Part shown: positions 26,829 through 35,390 of the stretch, piece after piece
How the letters are laid out: each line of letters begins with the position of its first letter
How positions within the stretch are numbered: the stretch's first letter is position 1
DNA from: Rossellomorea arthrocnemi
GTDB lineage: Bacteria > Bacillota > Bacilli > Bacillales > Bacillaceae_B
NCBI RefSeq assembly: GCF_904424705.1
Contig: NZ_CAJGBF010000020.1
Location: 1 to 63,000 of the forward strand
Length of the DNA: 63,000 nt
Reading direction: 5' to 3'
The notes under the pieces: model-generated
Told to the model about the DNA's origin: nothing
The model's database searches: none
What the model saw: only the letters and a program-made list of their open reading frames with translations
Program-made: the position numbers and the translations under genes

Positions 26829-29468
26829 TTAAGATAGTTTTAATGTGAGGTGGCCCTTCGGATTGAGTTCAACCACTGTACCAGCATCCTTTTGACATTC
26901 CTCTGCCAGATTTGTGATCGATGCATGACTGAATCTATGGTGGACTGTCACGGTTTGAACGGTTTCCGTCGGATTGAACAAGCGAACAACAATCGACATG
27001 TCATCATAAGCACGTTTGCAGCTGCTCATAACAACGGAAGGGTTGTCCATTTCCAATAATGAAACCTTGTCATTCATCTCCCTCACCGGATAAGGAATCT
27101 CGAAACGCTCCAACCGTTCTTCAAACGTATTCAAGCTTTGTTTCTGATAAGAAGCATGTCGTTCAACATATTGATCCGTCAGCCTGAACATCTCCACTGG
27201 CTCTGCATCCCCAACATATACGGCGTATTCAAACACCAGCTTCTGCTTCATCTGGGCATCAGGAGTATAGACGACTTTATTGTTGATACCCGATGCTCTT
27301 CCCGGACGCCACATGAGATCATCTTTTCCTAACAAACCAACGCTTCTGAATAGGGTAAGAGCGAGTTCTCCTGACTCTTCAAGCACTTCATACTCCTTGA
27401 TCCCTCTTGTAATAGCAGCAAACGTATGAGAATCAGTCGATACCCCTGCAAAGTTTTCAAGACAATAAATCGGTACTGGCGCTTCTGCAAAACCATTTTC
27501 TTTCCAATCCTTCATATACGGATTGTTCACACCCCGCTCAATCAGCCCGAAGCCCTGATCGGCAAAAGAAGTTTGAGGCTTTTTCACTCCCGTATTTAAT
27601 CGAACGCGCACACGATGATCTTCAACCGTATTCTCGATTGTATGCTGAACCCGGAGGAAGCTCTCATTCTTTCGAAGCTCAAGGGTCGTGATGATCACCA
27701 GTGGTTCGCTGTTGATTTCCGCCTGACGGCACTCGAGATTCCCTGGTACTAGCGCTTCATGCTTCACCATGAGTTTCTGTGATCGCTCACCTGTTTCGAC
27801 AGAAAGCAGTTCACCCTCCTCCATCCATAGGGGTTGATCGCCTTCTAATGGAGAGAAATCATAGGAATCTCCTGCATCACCGATATTTTCAAATCGAAGC
27901 AGATGGGAGATCATGTTGCCCTTGTCTTTCTCCGTCAGGGTCAGATTTCCTTCCACAAACTCTACTTTTACATGTTCATTTTCGATCGTTTGATTTTCGC
28001 TGTCTTCAATCTTTTTCAAACCTTCTTTGAGTTCTTCAACCATATATGTCTCGTACCCTAACCCGGCAACATCTTTCAAATCTGCCATCACGACGGTACG
28101 ATAATAACCCGGAACCTCTACTTGCTTCTCGCCTTCCGCTGTCACGACAATTTTCTTACCGCCACTGATATATTCCTGGTCAACGGCTTCGATTGCAACA
28201 GGCTTCCCATCTAAATCCTTCACGTTGAATTGATCAGATTTTGTAAATAGAACGACTTCCACAGTCCCGGAAAAAATAGACGCATTCGTATTAAAGAAGA
28301 CAAAAATGGAGTCATTCTCGATTTTCCTACTTATGGCTTCTGTCATTTGTTTCTTCAAGATATTCAGAAGTCCGTCTGCAATCCGGTTCACCTTCTCCAG
28401 TCGTTGAACGATATCACGATTGGTATCATCGGAGTTACATCCGCCAATACTGTCGTGGGCATGGACATCGAAGAGTTCCTTCCACATTCCGTCCAGCCAC
28501 GCCTGTGGATAACGAAGACCAAGAGATTGACCGATGACGGCCAGAGGCTCCAGTACATTCAGAATCTTATGTTCAACTTCATAATTGGCTTTCTTAATAT
28601 CATAGCGCTGGGAACGGATTGTGTTATGAATACGGGACTTCTGCGTCGCCGTCAGTTCTCCTTCAATCACATTCGTAAAATCCGCCCCATTCTCCCATGC
28701 ATCCTTCATGAAGGTTTCATAGTCGGAAAGGACAAACTCATAGTCCTCAGAGCTCTTATTCAGCTTCTTGATGGTCTCAGGGAAATGCTCCCGCACGAGC
28801 ACTTGATCCCCACCTGCCGGAAGTAAGAGATGATCACTATTCTCGTTCATATCAGCAAGCTTCTCCAGAATCGGAAACAGCCGTTCTTCCTTATATTCCT
28901 CTGAAGCTTCAAGGAATTTCCCCGGGCCATACCCGAAGTAAATATTATTGGCATTCACCGTCTCACCGTCCGGGGATTTCCACGTGAAGTTCAAATCACC
29001 CTTTAACTGATCCGTATAAATCCCACGCTGAAGGACACTGTTATCAATCCCGAATCCTTTAAAGATGGAAGGTAGATACTGATTCTGCCCGAAAATATCC
29101 GGCAGGTACCCGCAATTCATGCTGTGCCCGAAGCTCTTTGAAATCTTCGTTCCATACAGAAGATTGCGGATGATGGATTCTTTATTGACAAGCAGGGAAT
29201 CCGTCTGCGTATACCATGGCCCGATAAACAACTTCTTCTCTTCCACCTGCTGTTTCAATCGGTCCCTGTTTTCAGGGCGGACCTTCAAATACTCCTCCAC
29301 GATGCTTGCCTGGGCGTCAAATACATAGCCCGTATAGTCTTCATTTGTTTCCAGGACATCTAAGAGATGATCCAGGTTTTCTGCAAGTAACACATTCGAA
29401 TCTTCTATTGTAAAATACCATTCACGGTCCCAGTGGGAATGAGGTACGACATAAACACGCTTTTTCAT
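26829..29468 (-). CDS. mngB: GH38 alpha-mannosidase, mannosylglycerate hydrolase type
   Basis: An 879-residue cytoplasmic GH38 enzyme. The zinc-binding motif is at the N-terminus (VVPHSHWDREWY), the nucleophile region is GYLPDIFGQNQYLPSIFKGF, and HAHDSIGGCNSDDTNRDIVQR supplies the later active-site residues; a large beta-sandwich follows. Length and pattern match E. coli MngB, which splits 2-O-(6-phospho-mannosyl)-glycerate to mannose 6-phosphate and glycerate. The start is the ATG at 29468, with GGAGGG seven bases upstream, rather than the TTG at 29483. It is the second gene after the PTS transporter and precedes the phosphorylase by 12 bases. The related mannosyl-hydrolysing GH38 enzymes are an alternative, but the glycerate kinase neighbour favours mannosylglycerate. 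Confidence 0.87.
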   Translation of the reverse strand: MKKRVYVVPHSHWDREWYFTIEDSNVLLAENLDHLLDVLETNEDYTGYVFDAQASIVEEYLKVRPENRDRLKQQVEEKKLFIGPWYTQTDSLLVNKESIIRNLLYGTKISKSFGHSMNCGYLPDIFGQNQYLPSIFKGFGIDNSVLQRGIYTDQLKGDLNFTWKSPDGETVNANNIYFGYGPGKFLEASEEYKEERLFPILEKLADMNENSDHLLLPAGGDQVLVREHFPETIKKLNKSSEDYEFVLSDYETFMKDAWENGADFTNVIEGELTATQKSRIHNTIRSQRYDIKKANYEVEHKILNVLEPLAVIGQSLGLRYPQAWLDGMWKELFDVHAHDSIGGCNSDDTNRDIVQRLEKVNRIADGLLNILKKQMTEAISRKIENDSIFVFFNTNASIFSGTVEVVLFTKSDQFNVKDLDGKPVAIEAVDQEYISGGKKIVVTAEGEKQVEVPGYYRTVVMADLKDVAGLGYETYMVEELKEGLKKIEDSENQTIENEHVKVEFVEGNLTLTEKDKGNMISHLLRFENIGDAGDSYDFSPLEGDQPLWMEEGELLSVETGERSQKLMVKHEALVPGNLECRQAEINSEPLVIITTLELRKNESFLRVQHTIENTVEDHRVRVRLNTGVKKPQTSFADQGFGLIERGVNNPYMKDWKENGFAEAPVPIYCLENFAGVSTDSHTFAAITRGIKEYEVLEESGELALTLFRSVGLLGKDDLMWRPGRASGINNKVVYTPDAQMKQKLVFEYAVYVGDAEPVEMFRLTDQYVERHASYQKQSLNTFEERLERFEIPYPVREMNDKVSLLEMDNPSVVMSSCKRAYDDMSIVVRLFNPTETVQTVTVHHRFSHASITNLAEECQKDAGTVVELNPKGHLTLKLS

Positions 29469-29534
29469 GGATGTTCCCTCCAAATAATAGGTAAAGGGTT
29501 CCGGATCTATAATGATCCGGCCCCCTTTTTGTGA

Positions 29535-31487
29535 TTATTTTTCGTGCTTTTTCAAAATCGCAAAGCGGATGAAAATGTTCGCAAAAGCGATGAACAATAC
29601 CCCGACTGCAAGTCCAATGAGGTATGCCCAAATATTTTCAACAAGCGGCCATCCCCAGACAGCCGGAAGTGGATACCACTGAACGGCTCCAAGTACAACA
29701 GCCGTTACAGATCCTAAAATCGCTCCGATGATGTTGATCGGTATCGTGATCAGCGGGTTGCGAAGCATAAATGGAATCGCTCCTTCACTGATCGCAATAA
29801 ATCCAAGTAATAATGACGTATTCCCTGCTACACGCAGGTTCGCATCGAACACACGACGACCAACGACATACTTATCGATAACCGTTGCAAGTCCCAACCC
29901 GATCGGCGGGATAACGATCGCCAATACGCGGGCAGTCAACGGATAGATTTGATCCGCTGCAAGTCCGATGGCAATGGCACCGGCTGCTTTATTGATCGGT
30001 CCACCCAAGTCAAAGGCTGTAGCTGCGGCTATGATACTTGCCAGTACGACATTCCCTGCACCTTGAGCGGCTGTAATCCAATCACTTAGAAGGGCATTTA
30101 GTCCTCCGAAAACAGGATCAACAATATAAAAATTGAGGAAGAAAATCGTTAATACGGAGATCGCGGGAATGATGAGCATCGGCTTCATCGCAATCAAATT
30201 TTTATTCAGCTTGATTTTTTCATTTAAGAATTTAGAGACATAACCAGCTGTCAGTCCAAGGATCAATGCTCCGAGGAAACCTGATGGAATCCCGCCTTCG
30301 ATTCCCCAGAACGTATAGTGAAGACCGGCGGCGAATACCCCTCCGATAAAACCGGACACGAGTCCGACACGATCGGCAATGGCGTAAGCGACGAATGCAC
30401 CGAAGATTGGATACATGAATTTAAAGATCATCCCGCCGAACTTATCCAGGTGATGAAGAATGACTAACAGTTCATTTGAATCCGTAGCATATTTAATATC
30501 ATTGATGGTATCAACGAGTCCGAGGGGCATGGCGGCAAGTTTCGCAATTCCCATCATGAGACCCGCTGCCACAAGGACAGGAATCATATATGAAATACCT
30601 GTCATGACGGCTTGAGTGATCTCAGACATCAGACCCTGCTTACTTCCATCCGTTGAAACCTCGTCTTCACTGCTGTCTCCCGTTACGGTTCCATCAGGCT
30701 TCGTCAATGCACGGTTGATGATATCTTTAGCATGCTTTAACGGTTCTGCAACACGTGTCTGCACGTAAGGCTTACCGGCAAAACGCTCTTTATTCTTTGG
30801 AGCAATGTCCGTTGCAAACACCACGGCATCCGCTTCTTTCAAAATAGCTCCGCGGTGCTCATCTTCAATCCCATTCGCACCCTGCTTCTCCGTTAGAACG
30901 CGGACACCCATCTCACGTCCTGCCTTCTCCAATGCTTCAGCAGACATATACGTGTGGGCAATACCCGCTGCACAAGCCGTGATGGCCAGTACTGTTTTTG
31001 TATATTCTTGCGGGGTCTCGATAACCTCTTCTTTTTGATCCAATAAAGTTAAAAACTCTGAAGGGGAAGAAGCGTTCATCAAGTTGTCAATATAGCCCTT
31101 GTCCATCAGTCTTGTACTCAGTTCAGAAAGGACACTTAAATGGGTTGATCCAGCTTCCGAATCCGGAATGGCAAGCAAGAACACGAGCTTCACTTTGTTC
31201 ATCGGGTCAATGCTTTCCCACGTATCAAGGCCGTTTTTCAGCCTGGCGACAGCAAACTTCGCTTTCTTTACAGCTTTACTCTTCCCATGGGGAATGGCAA
31301 GTCCAGCCTCAAGCCCCGTAGGAGAAATCTCTTCCCTCTCAAGAACTGACTGTAAAAACGCTTCTTTAGATGTTAAAACGTCTTGTTGATACAACGCATC
31401 AACCATTGTTTCAAGAACTTCTTGTTTCGTGTTTGATTCAATATCAAATATGACCAACTGTTCATCTGTCATTTGTCTTAATTCCAA
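29535..31487 (-). CDS. mngA: PTS transporter EIIA-EIIB-EIIC, mannosylglycerate (MngA) type
   Basis: A 650-residue Fru-family permease with domain order A-B-C, the reverse placement of EIIA compared with the ManP-like protein nearby. EIIA (about 1-150) has its active histidine in GLAIPHGKS; EIIB (about 175-275) has its cysteine in AITACAAGIAHTYMSAE; EIIC fills the remainder with about nine membrane helices and the conserved FDLGGPINKAAGA. E. coli MngA, which imports 2-O-alpha-mannosyl-D-glycerate as its 6-phosphate, has the same order and size. The start is a TTG at 31487 with AGAGGTG seven bases upstream. As first gene of the operon it supplies the substrate for MngB. Specificity is inferred mainly from neighbours; related permeases carry fructose. 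Confidence 0.82.
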   Translation of the reverse strand: MELRQMTDEQLVIFDIESNTKQEVLETMVDALYQQDVLTSKEAFLQSVLEREEISPTGLEAGLAIPHGKSKAVKKAKFAVARLKNGLDTWESIDPMNKVKLVFLLAIPDSEAGSTHLSVLSELSTRLMDKGYIDNLMNASSPSEFLTLLDQKEEVIETPQEYTKTVLAITACAAGIAHTYMSAEALEKAGREMGVRVLTEKQGANGIEDEHRGAILKEADAVVFATDIAPKNKERFAGKPYVQTRVAEPLKHAKDIINRALTKPDGTVTGDSSEDEVSTDGSKQGLMSEITQAVMTGISYMIPVLVAAGLMMGIAKLAAMPLGLVDTINDIKYATDSNELLVILHHLDKFGGMIFKFMYPIFGAFVAYAIADRVGLVSGFIGGVFAAGLHYTFWGIEGGIPSGFLGALILGLTAGYVSKFLNEKIKLNKNLIAMKPMLIIPAISVLTIFFLNFYIVDPVFGGLNALLSDWITAAQGAGNVVLASIIAAATAFDLGGPINKAAGAIAIGLAADQIYPLTARVLAIVIPPIGLGLATVIDKYVVGRRVFDANLRVAGNTSLLLGFIAISEGAIPFMLRNPLITIPINIIGAILGSVTAVVLGAVQWYPLPAVWGWPLVENIWAYLIGLAVGVLFIAFANIFIRFAILKKHEK

Positions 31488-31572
31488 TGAGGTTCACCTC
31501 TCTATAAATAATGTCAGTATGTGTATGAAATCCCTTACAATGTAGTTATATCACAGATAGAACCGGGACTTT

Positions 31573-31596
31573 TGTACATAGAGCGTACAATTGTAC
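31573..31596. promoter_or_regulatory. GTACA repeats between mngA and rpiR, probable operator
   Basis: The 12-bp palindrome GTACAATTGTAC lies at 31585-31596 and TGTAC at 31573-31577 forms a further inverted pair with GTACA at 31585-31589. It is the only clear symmetry in the divergent intergenic region and so is the likely binding site of the RpiR regulator. Confidence 0.55.
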
Positions 31597-31648
31597 AGAA
31601 TGAAAACCCTGTCATGTCTAAGAGTAGGTAAATGAGCATAACAATACA

Positions 31649-31657
31649 TGCTATAAT
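31649..31657 (+). promoter_or_regulatory. Extended -10 promoter of the rpiR gene
   Basis: TGCTATAAT is an extended -10 box (TGn followed by TATAAT) 40 bases upstream of the rpiR start. No good -35 box is present, as is usual with extended -10 promoters. Confidence 0.55.
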
Positions 31658-31696
31658 GAATGCTATACTATGAAACGGTTTACAAAGGAGTATTGT

Positions 31697-32440
31697 ATGG
31701 GGAAAGTATTGGATCGGTTTTCACCCTATATCGGGGAACTTACATACGCTGAAAAACACGTCCTTTATTATGTAGAGGAACATTTGGAAACGGCGAAGAA
31801 TCAATCTTTGACTGCGATGGCTGAAAGTAACAGCGTCAGCACGACCACCATCATCCGCATGTGTCATAAGCTTGGCCTCGGTGGCTTCTCTGAATTTAAG
31901 TTTAACCTAAAGAGCATCGATGAAAACGTGGGTCCGGCTGAGAATATGCTGGAACGTTACCGTCAGGATACGAATCGGACATTGGAATCTTTGCGGGTAG
32001 AAGAATTGGAGAAGATCAGTGAACAGCTATTGCAGGCGAATCGCGTCATGATTGTCGCAGTGGGATTAACGAAGATGGCCGGGGAGTATTTCAGCAAATT
32101 ATTTATGCAGGTGAACAAGCCAACGTCATACGTGTACGAATCACATATCATCGACCTGCTCCCGAATATGGTGCAGCAGGACGACCTCATCGTCTTCATT
32201 TCATCCAGTGGCGAGACGAAGACGATTGTAGGGGCAGCTGAGAAGATCCGTTATAAGAATGCGGACTCACTCTCGATCACCAATTCAGCAGATAGTACGT
32301 TAGCGAAAATTACCCGGAATGCAATTAGCGCCGATGTGCAAAAAGTGCAGTTTGCAGGGTATGATTTGACGCCTAGGTCTACGATGGTGATTTTGATTGA
32401 TTTGATTTTTGAGTTTTATTTGAAGAAAGTGATGAAATGA
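31697..32440 (+). CDS. RpiR/MurR-family transcriptional regulator
   Basis: A 247-residue regulator with an N-terminal RpiR HTH (LTYAEKHVLYYVEEHLETAKNQSLTAMAESNSVSTTTIIRMCHKLG; key elements are the recognition helix around TTTIIRMC) and a C-terminal SIS domain (FISSSGETKTIVGAAEKIRYK), which binds phosphorylated sugars. I use the ATG at 31697, preceded by AAAGGAG with six bases spacing, not the ATG at 31670. It is divergent from the mngA operon with GTACA repeats in between, so it probably represses that operon and senses a sugar phosphate such as phospho-mannosylglycerate. E. coli uses a GntR-type MngR instead. Confidence 0.88.
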   Translation: MGKVLDRFSPYIGELTYAEKHVLYYVEEHLETAKNQSLTAMAESNSVSTTTIIRMCHKLGLGGFSEFKFNLKSIDENVGPAENMLERYRQDTNRTLESLRVEELEKISEQLLQANRVMIVAVGLTKMAGEYFSKLFMQVNKPTSYVYESHIIDLLPNMVQQDDLIVFISSSGETKTIVGAAEKIRYKNADSLSITNSADSTLAKITRNAISADVQKVQFAGYDLTPRSTMVILIDLIFEFYLKKVMK

Positions 32441-32494
32441 TCCTTAAACGAGTGTTTGGTCGGGTTCTGCCTATTCCAGTGGCGTTTGTAACGG

Positions 32495-32514
32495 TTAAAC
32501 AAACGTTTGTTTAA
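32495..32514. promoter_or_regulatory. Orphan perfect 20-bp palindrome
   Basis: TTAAACAAACGTTTGTTTAA is a perfect 20-bp palindrome located between the convergent rpiR and manA genes, where no promoter is expected. It looks like a TetR-family operator, but no matching regulator is nearby. It could be a relic of a lost gene. Confidence 0.4.
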
Positions 32515-32527
32515 AATGACCTAAAGT

Positions 32528-32570
32528 AAAGCACGAAGCTCCATGCCCAATGGATGCTTCGTGCTTTTTC
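32528..32570. terminator. Bidirectional terminator between rpiR and manA
   Basis: AAGCACGAAGC (32529-32539) pairs with GCTTCGTGCTT (32556-32566), with an additional TCCAT/ATGGA pairing inside. T-rich sequence follows on the plus strand (TTTTTCTT), and several A residues precede the stem for the minus strand. Confidence 0.85.
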
Positions 32571-32577
32571 TTAAGCT

Positions 32578-33525
32578 TTATACATGAGAAACAATCAACT
32601 CAACCTGTCCCTCAATTTCAAATGTCTCAACATCAGAAGGCAGAATGAAATGGTCTCCTTTTGAAAGAGAATACTCTTCTCCGTGGACTTTCAGTACTCC
32701 GCTTCCTTCCAGTACACTTGCCAGTTGGAATGGCTGGTGCTGTACAAATGCGGCATGGCCGTCTACTTTCCATTTGTAAACGGTAAAATATTCCGCTTCC
32801 ACAAATTTCGTCGATTCGATTCCTTCACGTGTTTCCACAACAGGTTCAACTGCCTCTGCCTTATGTGGAATGGTTGTCACTTCAATCGATTTCTCGATAT
32901 GAAGCTCACGGGTATTCCCTTCCGCATCTTTGCGGTCATAATCATACACACGGTACGTCGTATCCGAACTTTGCTGCGTCTCTAACACCAGTGTTCCTTT
33001 ACAAAGGGCGTGGATGGTACCGCTTGGAACATAGAAGAAGTCACCTGGCTTAACCGGAACGCGACGCAACAGGTCATTCCACTCACCTTTTTCAATCATC
33101 GACACAAACTCTTCCTTCGTTTGTGCTGTATGACCAAAAATCATTTCGGCATCTTCATCACAATTGATGATGTACCAGCATTCGGTCTTGCCGAGTTCAC
33201 CATTTTCATGTTCCTTAGCATAGGTATCATCCGGGTGCACCTGCACAGAAAGATCTGCGTTGGCGTCCAATATTTTCGTCAGTAATGGGAATACCGGTGA
33301 TGAATGGTTCCCAAATACCTCACGATGCTCGTTCCAAAGCTCGCCGATCGTCTTTCCGGCAAACTCACCGTTGACCACCGTGCTTTGTCCATTCGGGTGG
33401 CCGGATATGGCCCAGCATTCCCCCGTTATCTCTGATGGAATGTCGTAATTGAATTGGTCTTTCAATGCCGTACCTCCCCAGATTCTTTCCTGGAATACGG
33501 GTTGTAGAAATAGTGGTTGATTCAT
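32578..33525 (-). CDS. manA: Mannose-6-phosphate isomerase, class I
   Basis: A 315-residue cupin-fold type I phosphomannose isomerase that converts mannose 6-phosphate to fructose 6-phosphate. Recognisable stretches: QPVFQERIWGGTALKDQF, ECWAISGHPNGQSTV, SVQVHPDD with zinc ligands, GKTECWYI, FYVPSGTIHAL with another zinc ligand, and LETQQSSDTTYRVYDYDR. AGGAGGCAACT precedes the ATG. It completes the route from mannose (through ManP) and from mannosylglycerate (through MngA/MngB) to glycolysis. It is a separate transcriptional unit, convergent with rpiR. Confidence 0.94.
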   Translation of the reverse strand: MNQPLFLQPVFQERIWGGTALKDQFNYDIPSEITGECWAISGHPNGQSTVVNGEFAGKTIGELWNEHREVFGNHSSPVFPLLTKILDANADLSVQVHPDDTYAKEHENGELGKTECWYIINCDEDAEMIFGHTAQTKEEFVSMIEKGEWNDLLRRVPVKPGDFFYVPSGTIHALCKGTLVLETQQSSDTTYRVYDYDRKDAEGNTRELHIEKSIEVTTIPHKAEAVEPVVETREGIESTKFVEAEYFTVYKWKVDGHAAFVQHQPFQLASVLEGSGVLKVHGEEYSLSKGDHFILPSDVETFEIEGQVELIVSHV

Positions 33526-33809
33526 AGTTGCCTCCTAATGTTTGCTTTTTATATGTACTCGTACGATTTCACTAATTGTCCTACATTATGCCGGTTCTAT
33601 CAAGTGTGAATGAATGTGTTAACCTTCTTTCAATGACTGACAATCTTTTTCTTTTTATAAAGAAGTAAAGCAGGGCCGGTCCATCTTGAATAAACTTCAC
33701 TTTCACCATCGACTCCTCAGTTAAGGTCTATCCCAGGTCCAGGCAGTGATGATTATCTATTGGTTGTGTACCAGTGATCCTTTGCTTTCTTCATTTTTGA
33801 TAAGTTAAA

Positions 33810-33835
33810 AGGCGCAGGTAAGGTGGTCTGCGCCT
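33810..33835 (+). terminator. Weak hairpin in the manA-agr intergenic stretch
   Basis: AGGCGCAG and CTGCGCCT form an eight-pair stem with a ten-base loop, followed by CTTCTTTG on the plus strand. No plus-strand gene precedes it closely. The rest of the stretch 33526-33863 contains no gene or clear site that I can see. Confidence 0.35.
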
Positions 33836-33863
33836 CTTCTTTGTATTCGTTTCTTCTATTCAC

Positions 33864-33897
33864 AAAAAAGAAGCACGAGAGACATTCCCGGTGCTTC
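33864..33897 (-). terminator. Terminator of the agr operon
   Basis: On the minus strand GAAGCAC and GTGCTTC form a seven-pair stem around a 14-base loop, followed by six T residues. It begins 18 bases after the agrA stop. Confidence 0.75.
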
Positions 33898-33914
33898 CTC
33901 AGTGCATGCCATTG

Positions 33915-34631
33915 TCATTGGAAATACGATGCCATAATGGTCTTGAGTTGGCTGTATTTATGTCTGCTTAAGTTAATGATGGTTTCAGAGTTTTCAAGTT
34001 TGACATTATACGATTTCATGAAGGAGTCTTGTTCGATGGACTCTATTTTATCAATAGGTACTAAATAAGATTGATGAGTACGATAAAACAGCTCCTCCTT
34101 GAGCATGTCTTCAAGACGGTTTAGGCTTTCACTGCAAACAATAACGGTATGATCTTCTAGGTGGATGAGGGTCTTTTTTCCTTTTCTCTCTATATACAGT
34201 ATTAAGGCTGTATCCACCAATCGCAATCTGCCCTGTTCTTTCACACCAATCTTTTTTCTTCTAGTGCCAGCCGTCTGTATTCTTTCCAGTGTTTGTTTAA
34301 AACGCACCAGATTGATAGGTTTTATTAAAAAATCTTCGGGATAATATTTGTAGCCCTGTAATGCGAAATCAGGATTTGCACTCATAAAAATGATTTTAAT
34401 TGATGGAGATTTATCCTTAATGTATTGGGCAATATCAAATCCATTGGCTACCGGCATATTGATATCCAGTAACACTACATTGATAGCCCCTTTTGTATCT
34501 ATCAATGAGAATAGATCCGTCACTTCTGTTGTAGCAAGAACCAAATTGATGTCAGGAAGTTTATTTGTAATGTTCTTCACTTGATCTAATATTGGTACTT
34601 CATCATCAATCACAGCAATATTAAGGTGAAT
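33915..34631 (-). CDS. agrA: AgrA-type LytTR response regulator, apparent ATT start
   Basis: A response regulator with an N-terminal receiver domain (acidic pair DDE, phospho-acceptor D56 in VVLLDINMP, K104 in FLIKPINL) and a C-terminal LytTR DNA-binding domain (about 135-238). I place the start at an ATT at 34631: AAAGGAG ends nine bases upstream, overlapping the agrD stop, and reading from there gives MHLNIAVIDDE, a complete first beta strand. The first conventional start, a GTG at 34613, has no ribosome site and removes part of that strand. ATT starts are rare; a sequencing error at an original ATG is the main alternative. Activated by the AIP-sensing kinase AgrC, it should regulate the operon and perhaps the nearby bacteriocin genes. 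Confidence 0.82.
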   Translation of the reverse strand: MHLNIAVIDDEVPILDQVKNITNKLPDINLVLATTEVTDLFSLIDTKGAINVVLLDINMPVANGFDIAQYIKDKSPSIKIIFMSANPDFALQGYKYYPEDFLIKPINLVRFKQTLERIQTAGTRRKKIGVKEQGRLRLVDTALILYIERKGKKTLIHLEDHTVIVCSESLNRLEDMLKEELFYRTHQSYLVPIDKIESIEQDSFMKSYNVKLENSETIINLSRHKYSQLKTIMASYFQ

Positions 34632-34637
34632 AACAAT

Positions 34638-34760
34638 CTACTCCTTTGACTGTTTTTCCGGTAATTCAGGTTCATACGCAAACCAGAAACAACTGCTCAG
34701 TGATGTGGCAGAATTAAAAAATAATGCTGCAGTTGCAATAAGATAGGTAATGAATTTCAT
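34638..34760 (-). CDS. agrD: AgrD-like cyclic lactone autoinducer precursor (40 residues)
   Basis: A 40-residue peptide: an amphipathic N-terminal leader (MKFITYLIATAALFFN), a core SSCFWFAY with the ring-forming cysteine C24, and an acidic C-terminal recognition tail EPELPEK. The C-F-x-F-x-Y-E-P pattern resembles Listeria AgrD, where AgrB cuts after the fifth ring residue. By analogy the mature signal would be a thiolactone of CFWFA, though a ring including Y29 cannot be excluded. A strong AGGAGG site lies nine bases before the ATG at 34760. The stop TAG lies inside the agrA ribosome site. It sits between agrB and agrA, which makes the call secure despite the small size. Confidence 0.9.
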   Translation of the reverse strand: MKFITYLIATAALFFNSATSLSSCFWFAYEPELPEKQSKE

Positions 34761-34781
34761 CTTAATATCCTCCTTTATGAA

Positions 34782-35390
34782 TCATTTATATATAAAATTC
34801 TCCCCATAGGAAAGAATTTTTTCCCATACGAATGTTAATGTGAAACTTTGAAGGATTAAGGAAAGCCAGATACAGTACTGAAATTCAGAAAGATATGGCA
34901 GATAGCTGAAAGCATATAATGTTCCGAATGTGAATAGAGACAAGTACTTTAATTTTCGCTTTTCCTTATCAGTGAACATGTCTTTTTTCTTATGCAGTAC
35001 AGGCGCCTTGATAAATATAATAATGATAGAGATGAATAACAGAAACAGACAAAAATAGGTATATTCATCTAATACAGTTGTATATTTTACTACCAAAGAA
35101 ATACCAATGATTTGAATAAGGCTAAGGAACAAACATCTAAAATAGCCCCTCGCATGGGCACCTCCTGAAAACATTCTTAGTACTGCCCCGCTTATCAGTA
35201 TGACGATCGCTTCTAAAGCGACCCCAAGGGGAATGGCTGCTATGATTGTCAGAACCACCTGGAATAACCCGGAAATGATCCACTCCAGCCCATACCTTAT
35301 TTCATCTTTTTTCTTATTCAACTCGGGATGGTGAACAATGATTGTGTTGGCAACTTTTATTGAAATTTTATTAGGTGTAAGAATTCGCAT
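34782..35390 (-). CDS. agrB: AgrB-type accessory gene regulator protease
   Basis: A 202-residue polytopic membrane protein with four to six helices. The catalytic histidine and cysteine are H79 and C86 in SGGAHARGYFRC, matching the H and C of staphylococcal AgrB. It cleaves the C-terminal tail of AgrD, forms the thiolactone and takes part in its export. The start is the ATG at 35390, with GGAGG five bases upstream; the GTG at 35402 overlaps that site. The gene overlaps the 3' end of agrC by 20 bases and is followed by agrD after 21 bases. Confidence 0.93.
   Translation of the reverse strand: MRILTPNKISIKVANTIIVHHPELNKKKDEIRYGLEWIISGLFQVVLTIIAAIPLGVALEAIVILISGAVLRMFSGGAHARGYFRCLFLSLIQIIGISLVVKYTTVLDEYTYFCLFLLFISIIIIFIKAPVLHKKKDMFTDKEKRKLKYLSLFTFGTLYAFSYLPYLSEFQYCIWLSLILQSFTLTFVWEKILSYGENFIYK

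Noticed and set aside
34611..34613. GTG at 34613 as the agrA start
   Set aside because: It has no ribosome site and would remove the N-terminal part of the first receiver-domain strand; the ATT at 34631 fits better, although it is rare.
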